From: Acorus gramineus | Lineage: Eukaryota > Streptophyta > Magnoliopsida > Acorales > Acoraceae | Direction of reading: 5' to 3' | NCBI GenBank assembly: GCA_030737835.1 | Contig: CM060852.1 | Coordinates: 21,871,868 to 21,935,867, forward strand | DNA: 64,000 nucleotides | Position numbers and translations under genes: made by a program | Notes under the pieces: generated by a model | What the model was told of the DNA's origin: nothing | What the model saw: the letters and a program-made list of their open reading frames with translations, nothing else | The model's database searches: none | In this document: piece after piece, positions 31,101-42,483 of the stretch | How the letters are laid out: each line of letters starts with the position of its first letter | How positions within the stretch are numbered: position 1 is the first letter of the stretch

Positions 31101-31745
31101 CTTACAAAACACATAAAAATACATTTTGAAAACCACTGACATTTTCAAGTAATTGAAAGAATAATTTTATGTTCTTGCAGCCACTGCAGTGAGGAGATTT
31201 TCCATTATATTGGATCCCAAAACATATCCACAACTAAACCATTTGTTTCCTTCTCATAAAATATTAATAATATTATAGGGTGTCCATCCTAATATAACTT
31301 CATCCTCCCCAATGGCCATAGTACAATGATTCAGAGCTTACCTCTGTTAAGGTAGGTCTTGGGTTCGAGTTTTGATGCTAACTTACCACCGGTTTTTTGG
31401 TAAAAATTTGAAAGAATTTTGTATGGGACCGGTTGACCCGATCAACCTTCAGGGATGTCAGATTTGCAGACTCCAACAACGCTATTAATTCACGAAGGAT
31501 ACCAAGATGATAGGCTTCAACGAGTCTATTGATTACTAAGAATACCAGAAACGTTGGAAATCTATGTATTTGTTAATCCTCTTAGGATAACAAAAATACA
31601 ATAGAGAAAACAAAATTATATTATCAAAAGTCTTAATTAATTGATTATGTGATTACAAAATCTATTTATGAAGCAGAGAATCCTAAAAAACTAGTATCTC
31701 AACAAATATTTGAATCACTCAAATAACAATTAAAACCTAACTAAA
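31101..31745. repeat. Direct repeat, copy 2 (partner at 23113-23921)
   Basis: It aligns with 23113 onward, starting CTTACAAAACACATAAAAAT directly after the LINE poly(A) at 31100, and covers TTATGTTCTTGCAGCCAC, the SINE-like block and GACCCGATCAACC. It lacks the ~120-bp AAGGGCC... insertion of copy 1, thus showing the empty site. Confidence 0.75.
31313..31420 (+). repeat. SINE-like, tRNA-related sequence (copy 2)
   Basis: GGCCATAGTACAATGATTC, CAGAGCTTACC and, about 40 bp on, GGGTTCGAGTTTTG resemble A-box and B-box elements of tRNA-derived SINEs better than copy 1 does. There is no clear tail or own target duplication. Confidence 0.4.
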
Positions 31746-32089
31746 TGCAAATTCAAAAATCCAAATTCAAATCCTAACTAGAAAAAAAAGTAATATTTAA
31801 ATGATTTCTAAAATATTAAATAATCCTAATTATCTCGAATACAGCAAGGATTTCTGGACTGACAGAGGGACGTGGATGCATGATTTTTGGACGCAGTGAG
31901 GGTACTATTGCAATCGAGAATACAACAAGGGTAATTCCACAAAAATGGATTCCAACAGGGCTATATACGCAAAAAACTCTATGATATATCTAACAAATAA
32001 AATAAAATATTAAAAATTGTAAATCATTTATGATCGTCCATTTGATGGTCCTCAATGCTGATCGAACGGTCCATGGTCGTACTGCATCA
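31430..32089 (-). mobile_element. Gypsy-type LTR (TGATGCAG family)
   Basis: The right end CTGCATCA at 32089 is the LTR start on the minus strand. The minus-strand sequence CGTTCGATCAGCATTGAGG and TTAATCCTCTTAGGATAAC matches the LTR at 49852-50316. The left limit is unclear because the sequence merges with the SINE-like repeat, and I see no 5-bp duplication. The 23.6-23.9 kb segment is a second, shorter copy. Confidence 0.65.
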
Positions 32090-32261
32090 CCAACACATTA
32101 TATTTTTTATTTTCCAAGTCAGATATCATTTTCTAAGTCTCAATTAAAATAATATTATTCCTATAACCCATCTTAAATGAATATATCATCCAAATGAATT
32201 TTTTTATTGGAATGATAGACACTTGTCTTAATATATTAAGTATTAAGGGTAAAGAGCCCAA

Positions 32262-32760
32262 TTAGAGGATAACATCAACAAGGAAAAGGTCCCAAAGGAG
32301 AATGCTAGAAGAGGTATCAACCCGCTCCCACAAACCAAAGGGATCAAGTCTCCTAAGGTAATACGAGTCTATCATCTTGGAAATAAATACACCCCTCTCC
32401 CATTCAAAAATTACCCCAATTAAGGATGAGACTCTTGGCAAGCTCCCAAATATTTTCCCCATATGGTCTTTGACCTATGAAAATAACGAGATTGCGGTTA
32501 ACCCAGGTCGAGCACACCAAAGCAGGAACTAAAAGTTTAGAAACCTTGGCCTTCACTAACCGGTCTCCTGCCCTCCTCAACCGCTGACCTGCAGACAACA
32601 TGCCCTCCATGTCTTGGAAAACCACGTCCATCCCCGAAGCATCCTTCAAACGCTCCCACGCCCAGCTCACCAAGCAGCAAGAAGTAAACAAATGATCCAC
32701 CGATTCCTCCTCCTCACCCACGTCGTGTCTATCCCTTGAGACAATCGAACTAGTCTAGAA
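32262..32760 (-). mobile_element. LINE fragment with RT zinc-binding domain
   Basis: Minus-strand reading gives GEEEESVDHLFTSCCLVSWAW, the zinc-binding segment after RT in plant LINEs (compare ESVEHLFIHCSFSAYVW near 30020). It comes from a different LINE subfamily than the three large copies, and no full domain remains. Confidence 0.6.
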
Positions 32761-34532
32761 AGTGTTAGAATCTTTCTTCGGTACATAATCCACATATGCT
32801 TGTTTGAGAAACCAAATGAAATTACATGGTTGTTTGAGAAATGAAGAGGTTAAACAGTGTGGCATGGTTATAACAACGCCCTCGTATCAAACCAAGAGCA
32901 ATTTCAATATGAAAGCGAGAGAACCTCGATGGTTGACTTCAAGGGGCTTTGGATCTTCTTCGTTTCTTTTATTTTTTTACTTGGAACTCATCATGAAAAA
33001 TAATGTGTAATCAATATTTCATTTGATGAATTTAAAGTTAGAACAATGATTAATTTTCATTATACTTTCACCGTCTGATTTTAATAATATTGATCCTTAT
33101 ATTGAAAATCAAATAGGTTCCGAATACAAAAAAAATAAGTAGAGGATTTCATCCCCACTTCAAGGAGGGTAACATGACAGTGATCTAATATTTGTTCATC
33201 GAGGGCAGTCAACCAATGTGAACATATGCTTTTACAAAGTTGGTATAAACATGAGTACTATTTATAGGCCTAAAGGGATACAAATCATATTCCAAAGGGA
33301 TAAGGCCTCGTGTGAAAAATTGTGGACATTAGTGTGAAAAAATAAATTCATGAATCTAAGTAAGAATAATAAACAATCACTCACACAAGAAATTCAACAA
33401 TGGTTAAAAAAGGACTCATCATCCTATAATAAAATTGGGATGTCATTCCATAGATCTGAACAAATATCAGTTACAAGGATGGCGGTCTAGGGGATTTCGA
33501 ATAGCCTAAGCAAATATGACAGTTGTGGAATCAATTTTACTTCCAAATGGGTCTTCAATGAGCATCTCACTTTTGTCATTTTGTGGAAGTGGGGGGACCT
33601 ATACCATGTTGGGCTTGGCCCAAAAACGAAGACACACGTGTGAAATAATTTATGTGAATCGAGCTTTGGTTAAATTGATAAGTATGTCCCACCTTTGTTT
33701 AAGAGGTTAAAGTGTCAAATTCTAGATAGCGCCATTTTTCAAAAACAAATGCAATAGGTTGATGGATCATGCCTTTACCCGAGCTGCCACCGCAAGGAGG
33801 CAATCTGCATGATGCTAACTAAAAGTTTAGTTAACATTCCTTAGGAAATGGGTGTTTGGAAGACATGCTTGAATTAACTAGTATAAAATGATATAATTAT
33901 TTATGTTGCCCCCAAGAATCTACTCCTTTAAATTAACTAGTATAAAATGAAACAATTATTCATGTTTTTTTTTTTATTGGTATCAATTATTCATGTTGCC
34001 ATATGGAATTAAGTTATGTCAGATTATTCAATCCATTTAAATATGTGAGTCTCACAGTTAAATCAATTGTCATTACTATTTATAAATCAGGGGATTCACA
34101 TATCAAATCATTTTTTCACTTCTCATAAATCGTTATCTACACTTTATTTAAATTTTAATAACAAATTATCTATGGTCAACCAAACAACAAAAAAACTATT
34201 ATTCCATTTCCAATAAAAATAATTAAAAATACAAGCAAACAAATTATCACATATTCTTTATTTTATACTAGACTAATTATGAACCTTATAATAACTTAAT
34301 TCTCTATCAAAATGGGGGCTAAAGTTTAGTTAGCATTCCTTAAAAATAAACATTTGAAGACCAAAAAAACATTTTAATGGACTTAAAAAAACTTTCCCGT
34401 GAGAATCGTGTCCATCTTTATATCTCCCTTGGTCTTTGATGTTACATGAATAATAATACAATATGTTGTAATGACAGAAATATAAAATGAATGATTATTT
34501 AAATCAGGTTGAGCATCACGTTCCAATATATT
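32761..34532. other. AT-rich intergenic DNA
   Basis: No coding sequence or defined element is recognised over about 1.8 kb. A short duplication of TCAATTATTCATG flanks a T-run at about 33960-33990, which could be a tiny retroposed tail. Otherwise nothing is evident. Confidence 0.45.
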
Positions 34533-34742
34533 TTACTGTCTTTTAGTAGTCTGTCTTTTCGGTGAGACTTTTTCCCCCCCCTTGGTAAGTTTATGTATTT
34601 CTGTACAAAAATTCAAATGTACAAGGTGCATGTCTAAAACTTTAGCAAAAAGAGGCAAAGGGTCAGCAAAACAACCGAAAAACCCATTGCGATGAGACAC
34701 TGCAATGCCAGTAACAGAAATACCATTTGCAGACACTAACAT
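34533..34742 (-). mobile_element. Possible LINE RNase H scrap
   Basis: The minus-strand peptide GIAVSHRNGFFGCFADPLPL resembles the start of the RNase H fold in plant LINEs (pattern G-F-R-x-x-x-G-x-F-x-G-C-F). It is very short and isolated, so confidence is low. Confidence 0.3.
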
Positions 34743-34779
34743 TGACCTTCCTATCTTTGTCCTCTTGCAAGTAGGGGTT

Positions 34780-35157
34780 CAACTTTGATTTGATAAGCTG
34801 AATCTGAACCGATCCAAATTGATTTTTTTCAAATTTAGGTCAATAGTTTTTTTTTTTTTTAATTTGGTTTGGGCATATATTGAAAAATTAATAAACTGAT
34901 CTAGGTTTCCATTTAATTTGGTTTTACTTAAAAAGAAAAATTGAATTAACATGACCGAATTAAATTTGAACACATGACATGATTATTCATAATCAATATT
35001 CGTTTAGATCATTTTTTTATCTTAAAAATTATATTGTTGTTATACCATTAATATTCATAAAAAATGAATACAGTAATTTATACTATCAATCTTTAAATAT
35101 TTATATAAAGTTGTAAATCAACTCTAAAAAAATCTCAAACCAACCTGAATCGGTAGG
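34780..35157. other. AT-rich intergenic DNA
   Basis: Strongly AT-rich, with T-runs and no recognisable feature before the (TA)n tract. Confidence 0.5.
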
Positions 35158-35606
35158 ATATATATATATATATAATCACCCAATCCAGTAGAAACAACTA
35201 CAGACGACCGAAGGCGCGCTAGGGCTAAAGGTTAAACTGCTTCTACTGGGACAGGCAGACGCTAGTAAAAACATTACGATGGGTTAAGCGTCGACTGTTA
35301 AAAGACAAAGTGACGACTATATCAGGTCCAACTGACCCTTGCCAAAAGTTTCTTGTTACATTCAAAATACCTTTCGTCATCCGATCTATAAGTATGGATA
35401 GGTCTTTCATCATGACTTCAAAAATCAATCTAACTTGCCTCTTCGCTCTTGGCCAAATCGACGTCCGAGCGCCTCACAAGGATAGCCTTTTCGTTTTGCT
35501 CTTTGCTTTACTCGTCTACCTGAACTCGTTCTCTGCCTTCTGGAGCTTACACGCTCAACTTCCACTCTAACCGTATACCAAAGCTTTGCCCGATATATAT
35601 ATATAT
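35158..35606. mobile_element. Candidate insertion into a (TA)n microsatellite
   Basis: A 418-bp block (35175-35592) is bounded on both sides by (AT)n runs (35158-35174 and 35593-35606), as if it had inserted into a TA microsatellite. Its base composition is clearly richer in G and C than the AT-rich flanks. CCAGTAGAA near its left end pairs with TTCTACTGG about 50 bp later. There are no terminal inverted repeats. The rice Micron-type elements are known to target TA microsatellites, but I cannot show homology to them. Confidence 0.4.
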
Positions 35607-36038
35607 TAGAAGTTTGATTTGGTTTGGTTCGGTTTAATTCGGGTTAACTAAACAAAAATCGGTTCGGTTTGAATTTTCTTTGTTAGTTCTTTTTTCGGTT
35701 TGGTTCAATATTCAGGTTACTTGTGAGAATAATTTGATTCAATTTAGATTTATAAAAAACTGAACCAAACCAATCGAATTGCACTCTTACTTGCAAGATC
35801 TGTTGGAGTTCACCCCCAAAAACCTGTTGGTTCATGAATTGTACTTCCTGCAGAGGATTGATAGCTGATAGGCCGCAAGGTGGTCAGCCACCTGATTGGA
35901 GGGGTATATATGAAAAAAATACATTAAAAACATTTAAACTATGTGGAGGGTAAATTCTCCTTAGTGTCATGTTCTTCCTTGGCGTCGAGTCAATGGAATG
36001 AATCACGTCAATCAATCACATTTTGATTGCATGTGCAG
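35607..36038. other. Intergenic DNA and intron remnant of OMT pseudogene
   Basis: AT-rich. The last bases (TTTTGATTGCATGTGCAG) look like the end of the OMT intron with its acceptor. No OMT exon 1 is found upstream. Confidence 0.5.
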
Positions 36039-36213
36039 AGGGTTTTACACGATTGGAGTGACGAGAACGACTTAGCATTTCCTCGAGATGCTGATCATGG
36101 TGGCCGTCAGTGGAAGGGAGAGAGAGGAGCACGAGTGGAAGAAGATCTTCATTGAAGCTGGCTTCACTACACATGAAATCGGCGTGCTTTCCCTCATTGA
36201 GCTCTACCCCTAA
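36039..36213 (+). pseudogene. OMT last-exon pseudogene
   Basis: After a GTGCAG acceptor, the sequence reads RVLHDWSDEND (catalytic-His region, compare KWILHDWGDEDC in the gene at 7499). About 120 bp are then missing and the frame changes. It resumes as GREREEHEWKKIF, EAGFTTHEI and SLIELYP with TAA at 36211, matching the end of the intact gene (GREREEHEWKKLF, SIIELYP). The frameshifting deletion and absence of exon 1 make it non-functional. It proves that a second OMT copy once stood between the intact OMT and the intact CYP71. Confidence 0.9.
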
Positions 36214-37261
36214 AGTCATGTTCATTTGTTTTCATGCATATGTCTCTCTCATGTCTTATTAAGTATTATAGGTTTATGTTGGATTTAAATTAACTATAAT
36301 ATATAAATATTCCGATTTAAATTAGAGAGATTTTATGATATATATATATATATATATCTCATAAATAGGAATCTTCTACTTTGTAAATATATTTTTTAGA
36401 TTAAAAAAATTTTAATTGAAAATTATTTAATATAAAAAATATGTACCAAAATGTTATTTACAATTTTAGAATAATTTTTTGTAACCAAAAATCAAAAATA
36501 AAAAATTTAAAATAAATGTCCAATGTAAATGTAACTTATCAAATTTATTTCCGAATAAGCCAAAGCATCTATAAGAAATCTAAATATCTCATATATTCTC
36601 TAGTTTAATCTCACTTTGAAATTTATATTCAAAATTCAAATTTTAAATTTAATTTTGAAATTGGGATTTACGTAGTATTTGAACTTTTGTATTTGAGATA
36701 TTTTCCATGAGTACGGTAAAATAGTGTAGGTACCTATATTCTGAATAAATATAATGTAAGAACAATTTTTGTAATAAAATTTGTTAATAATTTTGATATG
36801 TTTATAAATATTATATTTTTTTATATTCATAATTTGGTATCAATGCATATATATGAAAAATAAGATTTTTGATATTTATAGAAACAAATAGAAGAAAACA
36901 ATTTCATGCTAACATTTTACGAGAAACAAATGACATAAATCATTTTCCAAAAAATAAATTAAATACAATCAAATGCGGAAATGGATTTCATTTTTCAACA
37001 AAAATAGATCAGACCCTTTTTATAACAATATAATATATATTTCAATGGACGAGAGTATAAATACATATTTTTTTTATAAATAAAAGATGAGTAATGAGGA
37101 CTATACTGCATATAGGGTTGGGCATGTTATTTTTCTTTCCATATATATCCTAAGTAAGGGAATGCTAGAACCAAGCTACAAAATACCAGGAATGCAAAAA
37201 AAAAAAAAAAAAAAAAACATGTTAGAGCTTGCTTGCTTGGTTACAATAGGGTCAAAGACTT
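36214..37261. other. Very AT-rich intergenic DNA
   Basis: Poly(A/T) tracts, (TA)n at about 36338-36356 and an A-run at about 37198-37217. No coding sequence is seen. Confidence 0.5.
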
Positions 37262-37294
37262 CACTACAAAAAAAACTAGTTTTTACGACGAACT

Positions 37295-38566
37295 TGCCGG
37301 TATCGGATTTTGGAAGGGGGGTTGGGGAGGTGCTCCGGAAGGCCTTCCTCCCTCTCTTCCTCGTTTTTCAGGGTCTGCGTGTGTGGGGGTTCTTCGGAGG
37401 CTCAGGTCTGGAGAGCTGCGCCTTGGCAGGCTCGGTCGGATCATCTCTCGGAAGGGGTGGTGGGTTGGTTTTTCGTTCCTGGCTGAGGCGGCCGACGGTT
37501 CCTCAGGAGGATTGAAGGGTTATTGTGATCGCCACCTGCTTTTCTCAAAAAATCAAGAAAAGTTGGGGTTGATTTGATTGCCTTCGTGGGGAGTTTGTGG
37601 GGTCTCCACTCTGAGACACAAATATGCCGTACACAGAGGTGAAGACAGGGATCCTCTTCTGCTTCGGGAACTTGACTAAAGGAGAATTGGGACTAAGGTG
37701 GGCTAGGGGAAGGGCCGGCTAGTTGGGTTTAGCCGCCTGGTGGGGGGCGGCTAGTTAGGAGTAGCCGCCTGGTGTTTGGTTCAATTTGGGCAGAACCTGG
37801 GTAGGGTTTGATTTGGGTGTTTGGCAGAGGTTAAGCTGGGTTTAACCTGGGTTTTGGAGAGTGGATTTGGAGGATAATTCGGTGTGGAAATAGGTTTCTC
37901 TCTCACTTTCTCTCTCAAGGGTTTTGAAGTGGTGGTGGGGTGTATAGGCTTGTTGATGAATGGGAAGTATTTGATTATTGATAATGGATGGGAATATCAA
38001 TGGAAGAAGTGCTTGGAGACCCGCTCTTTTCAGTAAAAGAGGTGTAGGGGAGTGTCCACTGGACAATAGATCAAAATGGGTAATAAGGTGCTTGATTTGA
38101 CCTTCCATTAGATTTTTGTTCTCTACCAATGTCTAGGTGAGGGGTGGCTAGTTGGAACTAGCCGCCCAGTGAGGGGTAGTAGCCCCCCCCCCCCCCCCCA
38201 TCATAACCTACGAAACGTTCCATCTCTGACAACCGGTGGCTTTAGTCGGTTACTAAGGTTGAATCGGCTGAGATGGGGGAGCTAAAAGGGATAATCCGTC
38301 GCAATCATGCTTGCTTTATGTCCCATCCAGGAAGGCGGTTTGGGGTCGGTCAGGGGGATGGCTAGTTGAAACTAGCCGACCGGTATGGGGCAGCTACTCT
38401 CAAGTAGCCGCCCCTGTCCAGGCTTTTAGATTTTTCTAAGTGTTCGACTTAGGGTTTTCGGTCTTGGCTTCTAAGGGAGTTTTCTATTAGATGTCCAAAT
38501 GTGGTTGTTTCCAATATTACTTGAAGTAATTTCTTTCTTTGGACGGTCAAAATTAGGATATCTACA
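37295..38566. mobile_element. Gypsy solo LTR (about 1.27 kb) with GCC-box-like motifs
   Basis: It starts TGCCGGTATCGG and ends TATCTACA, flanked by GAACT (37290-37294) and GGACT (38567-38571), a target duplication with one change. It is closely related to the LTR at 27637-28658. It includes an extra ~250 bp, a poly(C) run at about 38177-38192, and AGCCGCC/GGCGGCT motifs in inverted pairs (for example 37730-37767). It sits inside the CACTA element, whose sequence rejoins when it is removed. Confidence 0.85.
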
Positions 38567-39173
38567 GGACTTAGTCTGTCGCAAACTGTCTAGAAAATAG
38601 CTACAAATAGTATTTGTGACGGTTTTGTAGCGATTTGGTTCGGTGGTATTTAATGCCGTCGCAAAAGCTTATTTTTTTACAACAGCTGTGTAAACTACAT
38701 CTTTTGTGGTGGATAAGTTAGCCGTCGCAAAAGGATTTTGGGGATTTTTTGGCTTTTACGACATGGGCCTAAGCCGCTGCAAATAATTTTTTTTCCATTT
38801 TCTCATCGGTCCTTCATTTAGATTTTAGAAAACTTTCATAAATAATCTATATAAATGATAGATGAAAAGTATTTAAAGAGTAATATGAACCCATACCAAT
38901 TTCATCCACCTATTTCAAAACAAGAACAGCTTCAGATCGTCTGTGTTTTACCAAAAGATTGTTTCCTGTAGCAGCCAATAGAATTTTTCCATCTGTAATG
39001 AAGAAAAAGTCACAATCTTTCCTCACTCACGTCACCCACAAAGAGTTGTCAACCCAAAAAAGTGATTATATTTCAAAAATACCCCCAACAAAATATTCAT
39101 TCCCAAAGTACTCCATATCCCACTAAGATCTAAAATTCCCAAAAAAAAAAATTTCTCTTCTTTGGGTACAGGC

Positions 39174-42100
39174 ATGGATGAGGACGAGGCGGATCAATGG
39201 TACAACAATGGTTAGCTAGATGAAATAGGTTGGTTCTCTCCCTCCCCCCTTTTACATTTTAATGTCATTGTTTAGATTTTGATCATTTGTATATATAAAA
39301 AAAAACTCTAATCCCTTGGTTACAACATTGAATCATTGATGAAACACACACTACTTTAACCAAACCACTTGAAATACCCCAACCAGTTATTATCATTTAT
39401 TTTGTAATGTAGTTGCTCTTTTTTTTTATGGTTTTGAAACAATCATTTGATCTTCCATCTAGTAATACCATCTTCTATGATGAATGTATAAGATATTTCC
39501 CTGATTATTTTGACATACATACATAAATGATAGTCATGCTATCCAAACAACAACTTAGTGTCTTAATCATTCCTAGCTTCACATAGGTCTTCAGTGGATG
39601 TGAAGTATTATTTTTTTTTTCTTCTGTGAATGGACTAGGCATTGTGAATTTATATTCAATTAAATTTATATTTCTTGTAGATTAAGAATATTGATTTTTT
39701 TTTACAAGTTGTGTACTAGACTTGTTGGATTAAATTTTATCATTTGTAATTGTTGTCTCTATTTGGATTATATTGTATAATTCCTGATTGTTGTCTCTAT
39801 TTCAATTAAAATGTATAATTCTTTATTGTTATCATCGATTAAATTGTATAATTCTTGATTGTTGTCTATGTGTGGATTAAGTTGTATAAATCCTGATTAT
39901 TTAATATATCTTCTATAGATCAATCGAGTGATAGTGGAATACCAGAAGTTGGTATGCAATTCGAATATGAAGATCACGCCTACAGGTTTTACAATAGCTA
40001 TGGATGGAAATATGATTTTAGTGTTAAAAAAAGTTGGTTAAATCGCAGCAAAGGGATAGTGCATCGACGTCGGTTTTATTGCTCAAAAGAAGGTAAAAAA
40101 GGTTTGGACAAACGACAAGAGAAAATCCAAAATTGATGATCACAAACAAGAATGGGATGTAAGACAAAAATGATAATCGGTTATCATCCTAGTGGTACTT
40201 ATCATGTAAACAAGTTTGAAGCAAGTCACAACCATGAGACTGTGACATCACCTTTCTGACACATCTTACGGTCGTAGAGAAAAATAGGGAAGGCTAAAGC
40301 AGCACAAGTCGACATAACAGAAGGATTAGGCATAGCACCAAAGTCAGTTGTGGAAATGATGGGTTGACAAGCAAGAAGTCACCGGAGTCTTGGATTTTTA
40401 CTTGATCATGTCAAAAATTATTTACGCACGAAGAGGGAGAAGAAGATGGAAAGTGGAATTGCAGATACTCTAATTAAATATTTCAAAAAGAAGCAGCTAA
40501 AAAATCTAACTTTTTTTCATTCCATGCAAATTAATGCAGAAGAACAAATCACAAATACATTTTGGGCTAATGTGAGATCGAGTGAATTATGCTCATTTTG
40601 GAGATATAGTTTGCTTTGATATCACCTATCGAACAAATAACTATGAGAGACCTTATGCACCATTCATTGGAGTTAACCATCATTTTTTGTGGTGCTTTAT
40701 TATATGATGAAACCACACTCATTTATCTGGTTATTTGAAACTTTTCTTGAAGCATTGTCTGGAAAAAAACCTAAGACCATTCTCACAGATCAATCTGCTG
40801 CTATGTTTAAGGCAATTGTTGTTGTGATGTCAGAGACCCATCATCAACTTTGTATGTGGCACTTACAACAAAATGCTATTAAACATCTCAATCAACTTTT
40901 ATAGCGGTTGGATTTTAAAGCTGCTTTTCTTGCTTGTCTTTACAATTATGAGATTAAGGAGGAATTTTTTGAAGCATGGTATGCTTGTGAAGTACGGTGT
41001 TGTTGATAATAATTGGTTGTTGCAAACCTACAATTTGAAAGAAAAGTGGGTTTTGTGTTAAGGTAAGGAAACTTTTTGTGTGGACATGAAGACTACACAA
41101 TGAAGTGAGAGCTTCAATTCTGTCTTAAGGTGATATTTGAGTTCACAGCATGATCCCTTGCGCTTTTTGAGCACTTTGAGAGAGTAGTGTATGATCGTCG
41201 TCAAGAAGAAATGTGAGTTGATTTTAAGATCATCAATACTACCCCAAATTTAATTGCACCAATTAAGATATTGACACATGCAACAAATTTATATACACCT
41301 GAGGCATTTGGCTTGTTCCAGATAGAATATCAAAGATTTTTAGAATGCTCTATTTATGTTAATGATGAGACAAAACATGTCATAAAATACAAAGTTAACG
41401 ATACAAATTATGCCAAAGAAAGAATTGTTGTATTTGACTTATTTGAACTAGTTACTTGTACTTATAAGAATTTTGAGTATATGGGGATCCAATATAGGCA
41501 TGTTTTGAAAGTTTTGGACTATAGAAATATAAGGGAACCCCCAAGTTAATATATCTTGAAGAGGTGGACAAAAGAGGCAAAATTTAGAATTGTGAAAGAT
41601 AGTCATGGTTCTATGGTACTGCTTGACCCTAAAGTACAATTGGGAAGGCGCTATCAAGAATTGTGTCACATGCTGATTCAAATAGCATCAAGGGCAGCTG
41701 AAAGTGAAGAAACATACAAGCTTGTTAAATGCCATGTAAAAAAAATTATGCATGAAGTTGAGATGCATGTGTTTGAAAAGAGGAGCTACGAATCATCAAT
41801 GTGGAGTTGGTGCAAATGTAGGTGATGAATCTCTATGTGATGTTCAATGCACAAGCATTGCAAGTACTGAATAAGTTAAAGGATTCAAAAGAAAAGGGGA
41901 GAAGAAAAAGGGAGGCAAACAAACAAAAAGGCTGAAAGGTCCACTTGAAAAATGTTCAACTAAGAAGAGAAGTAAAAAAAGTCAAAATTCTTTACAAACT
42001 ATAAGCATCCCATCCAATCTTCCTGAAAGCTATCCATATGGACAAGATTGTCACACATTATTGACACCAACAATTGGAAACCCACATGTATTTATTTAAC
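39174..42100 (+). pseudogene. FAR1-type Mutator-like transposase, decayed
   Basis: A likely start at ATG 39174 (MDEDEADQWYNNG) is followed by a long T-rich intron-like gap. The FAR1 DNA-binding domain (FEYEDHAYRFYNSYGWKYDF) is at about 39954-40136. The MULE DDE-type core includes FHSMQINAEEQITNTFWA (about 40516), then KPKTILTDQSAAMFKAI and METHHQLCMWHLQQN-like sequence (about 40770-40880). The SWIM zinc finger region (CTYKNFEYMGIQYRHVLKVL, about 41455-41520) has lost a cysteine. A Lys-rich, NLS-like tail ends near 42100. The same architecture occurs in domesticated FAR1/FRS transcription factors, but many stops and frameshifts and the enclosing terminal repeats mark this as a dead transposase. 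Confidence 0.85.
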
Positions 42101-42483
42101 AATTGCTAACCTATAGGAAAAAAAAAAAAAAAAAATTAGGCATGCGAGACCAACTCACCTGCAGCGGGCAATTCAAAATTTTCAATACCTACGTATTGAC
42201 ATAGATTTACATTAAATTATTTTGTAATCTATAATTGGTTATGAAAAATGATGAATCATCCCTTCAAGTTTCTACACTTAATTCAAATAATTTAGTTCTT
42301 TATAAGATGTATCACGTTTTATTTTTATTTTTTATGAACTAATGTTTGATCGGTTTATACTAATATATTTTATTTTCTATGCAAGTACAAGAAACTTTTG
42401 TTGCTACCATTCAATTTAGTCAGATGACAAATACTAATGCGACACACATGAATGGAGGACAATAAAGTGCACATTTAACATTT

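Noticed and set aside
36639-36830. Small open frames in very AT-rich DNA near 36.7 kb
   Set aside because: Lys/Ile/Asn/Tyr-rich translations without start context, domains or conservation signals, expected by chance in AT-rich sequence.
39174-42100. Domesticated FAR1/FRS host gene
   Set aside because: Many stops and frameshifts, a degraded SWIM finger, and enclosure in 163-bp terminal inverted repeats with a 9-bp duplication make it a dead transposase.
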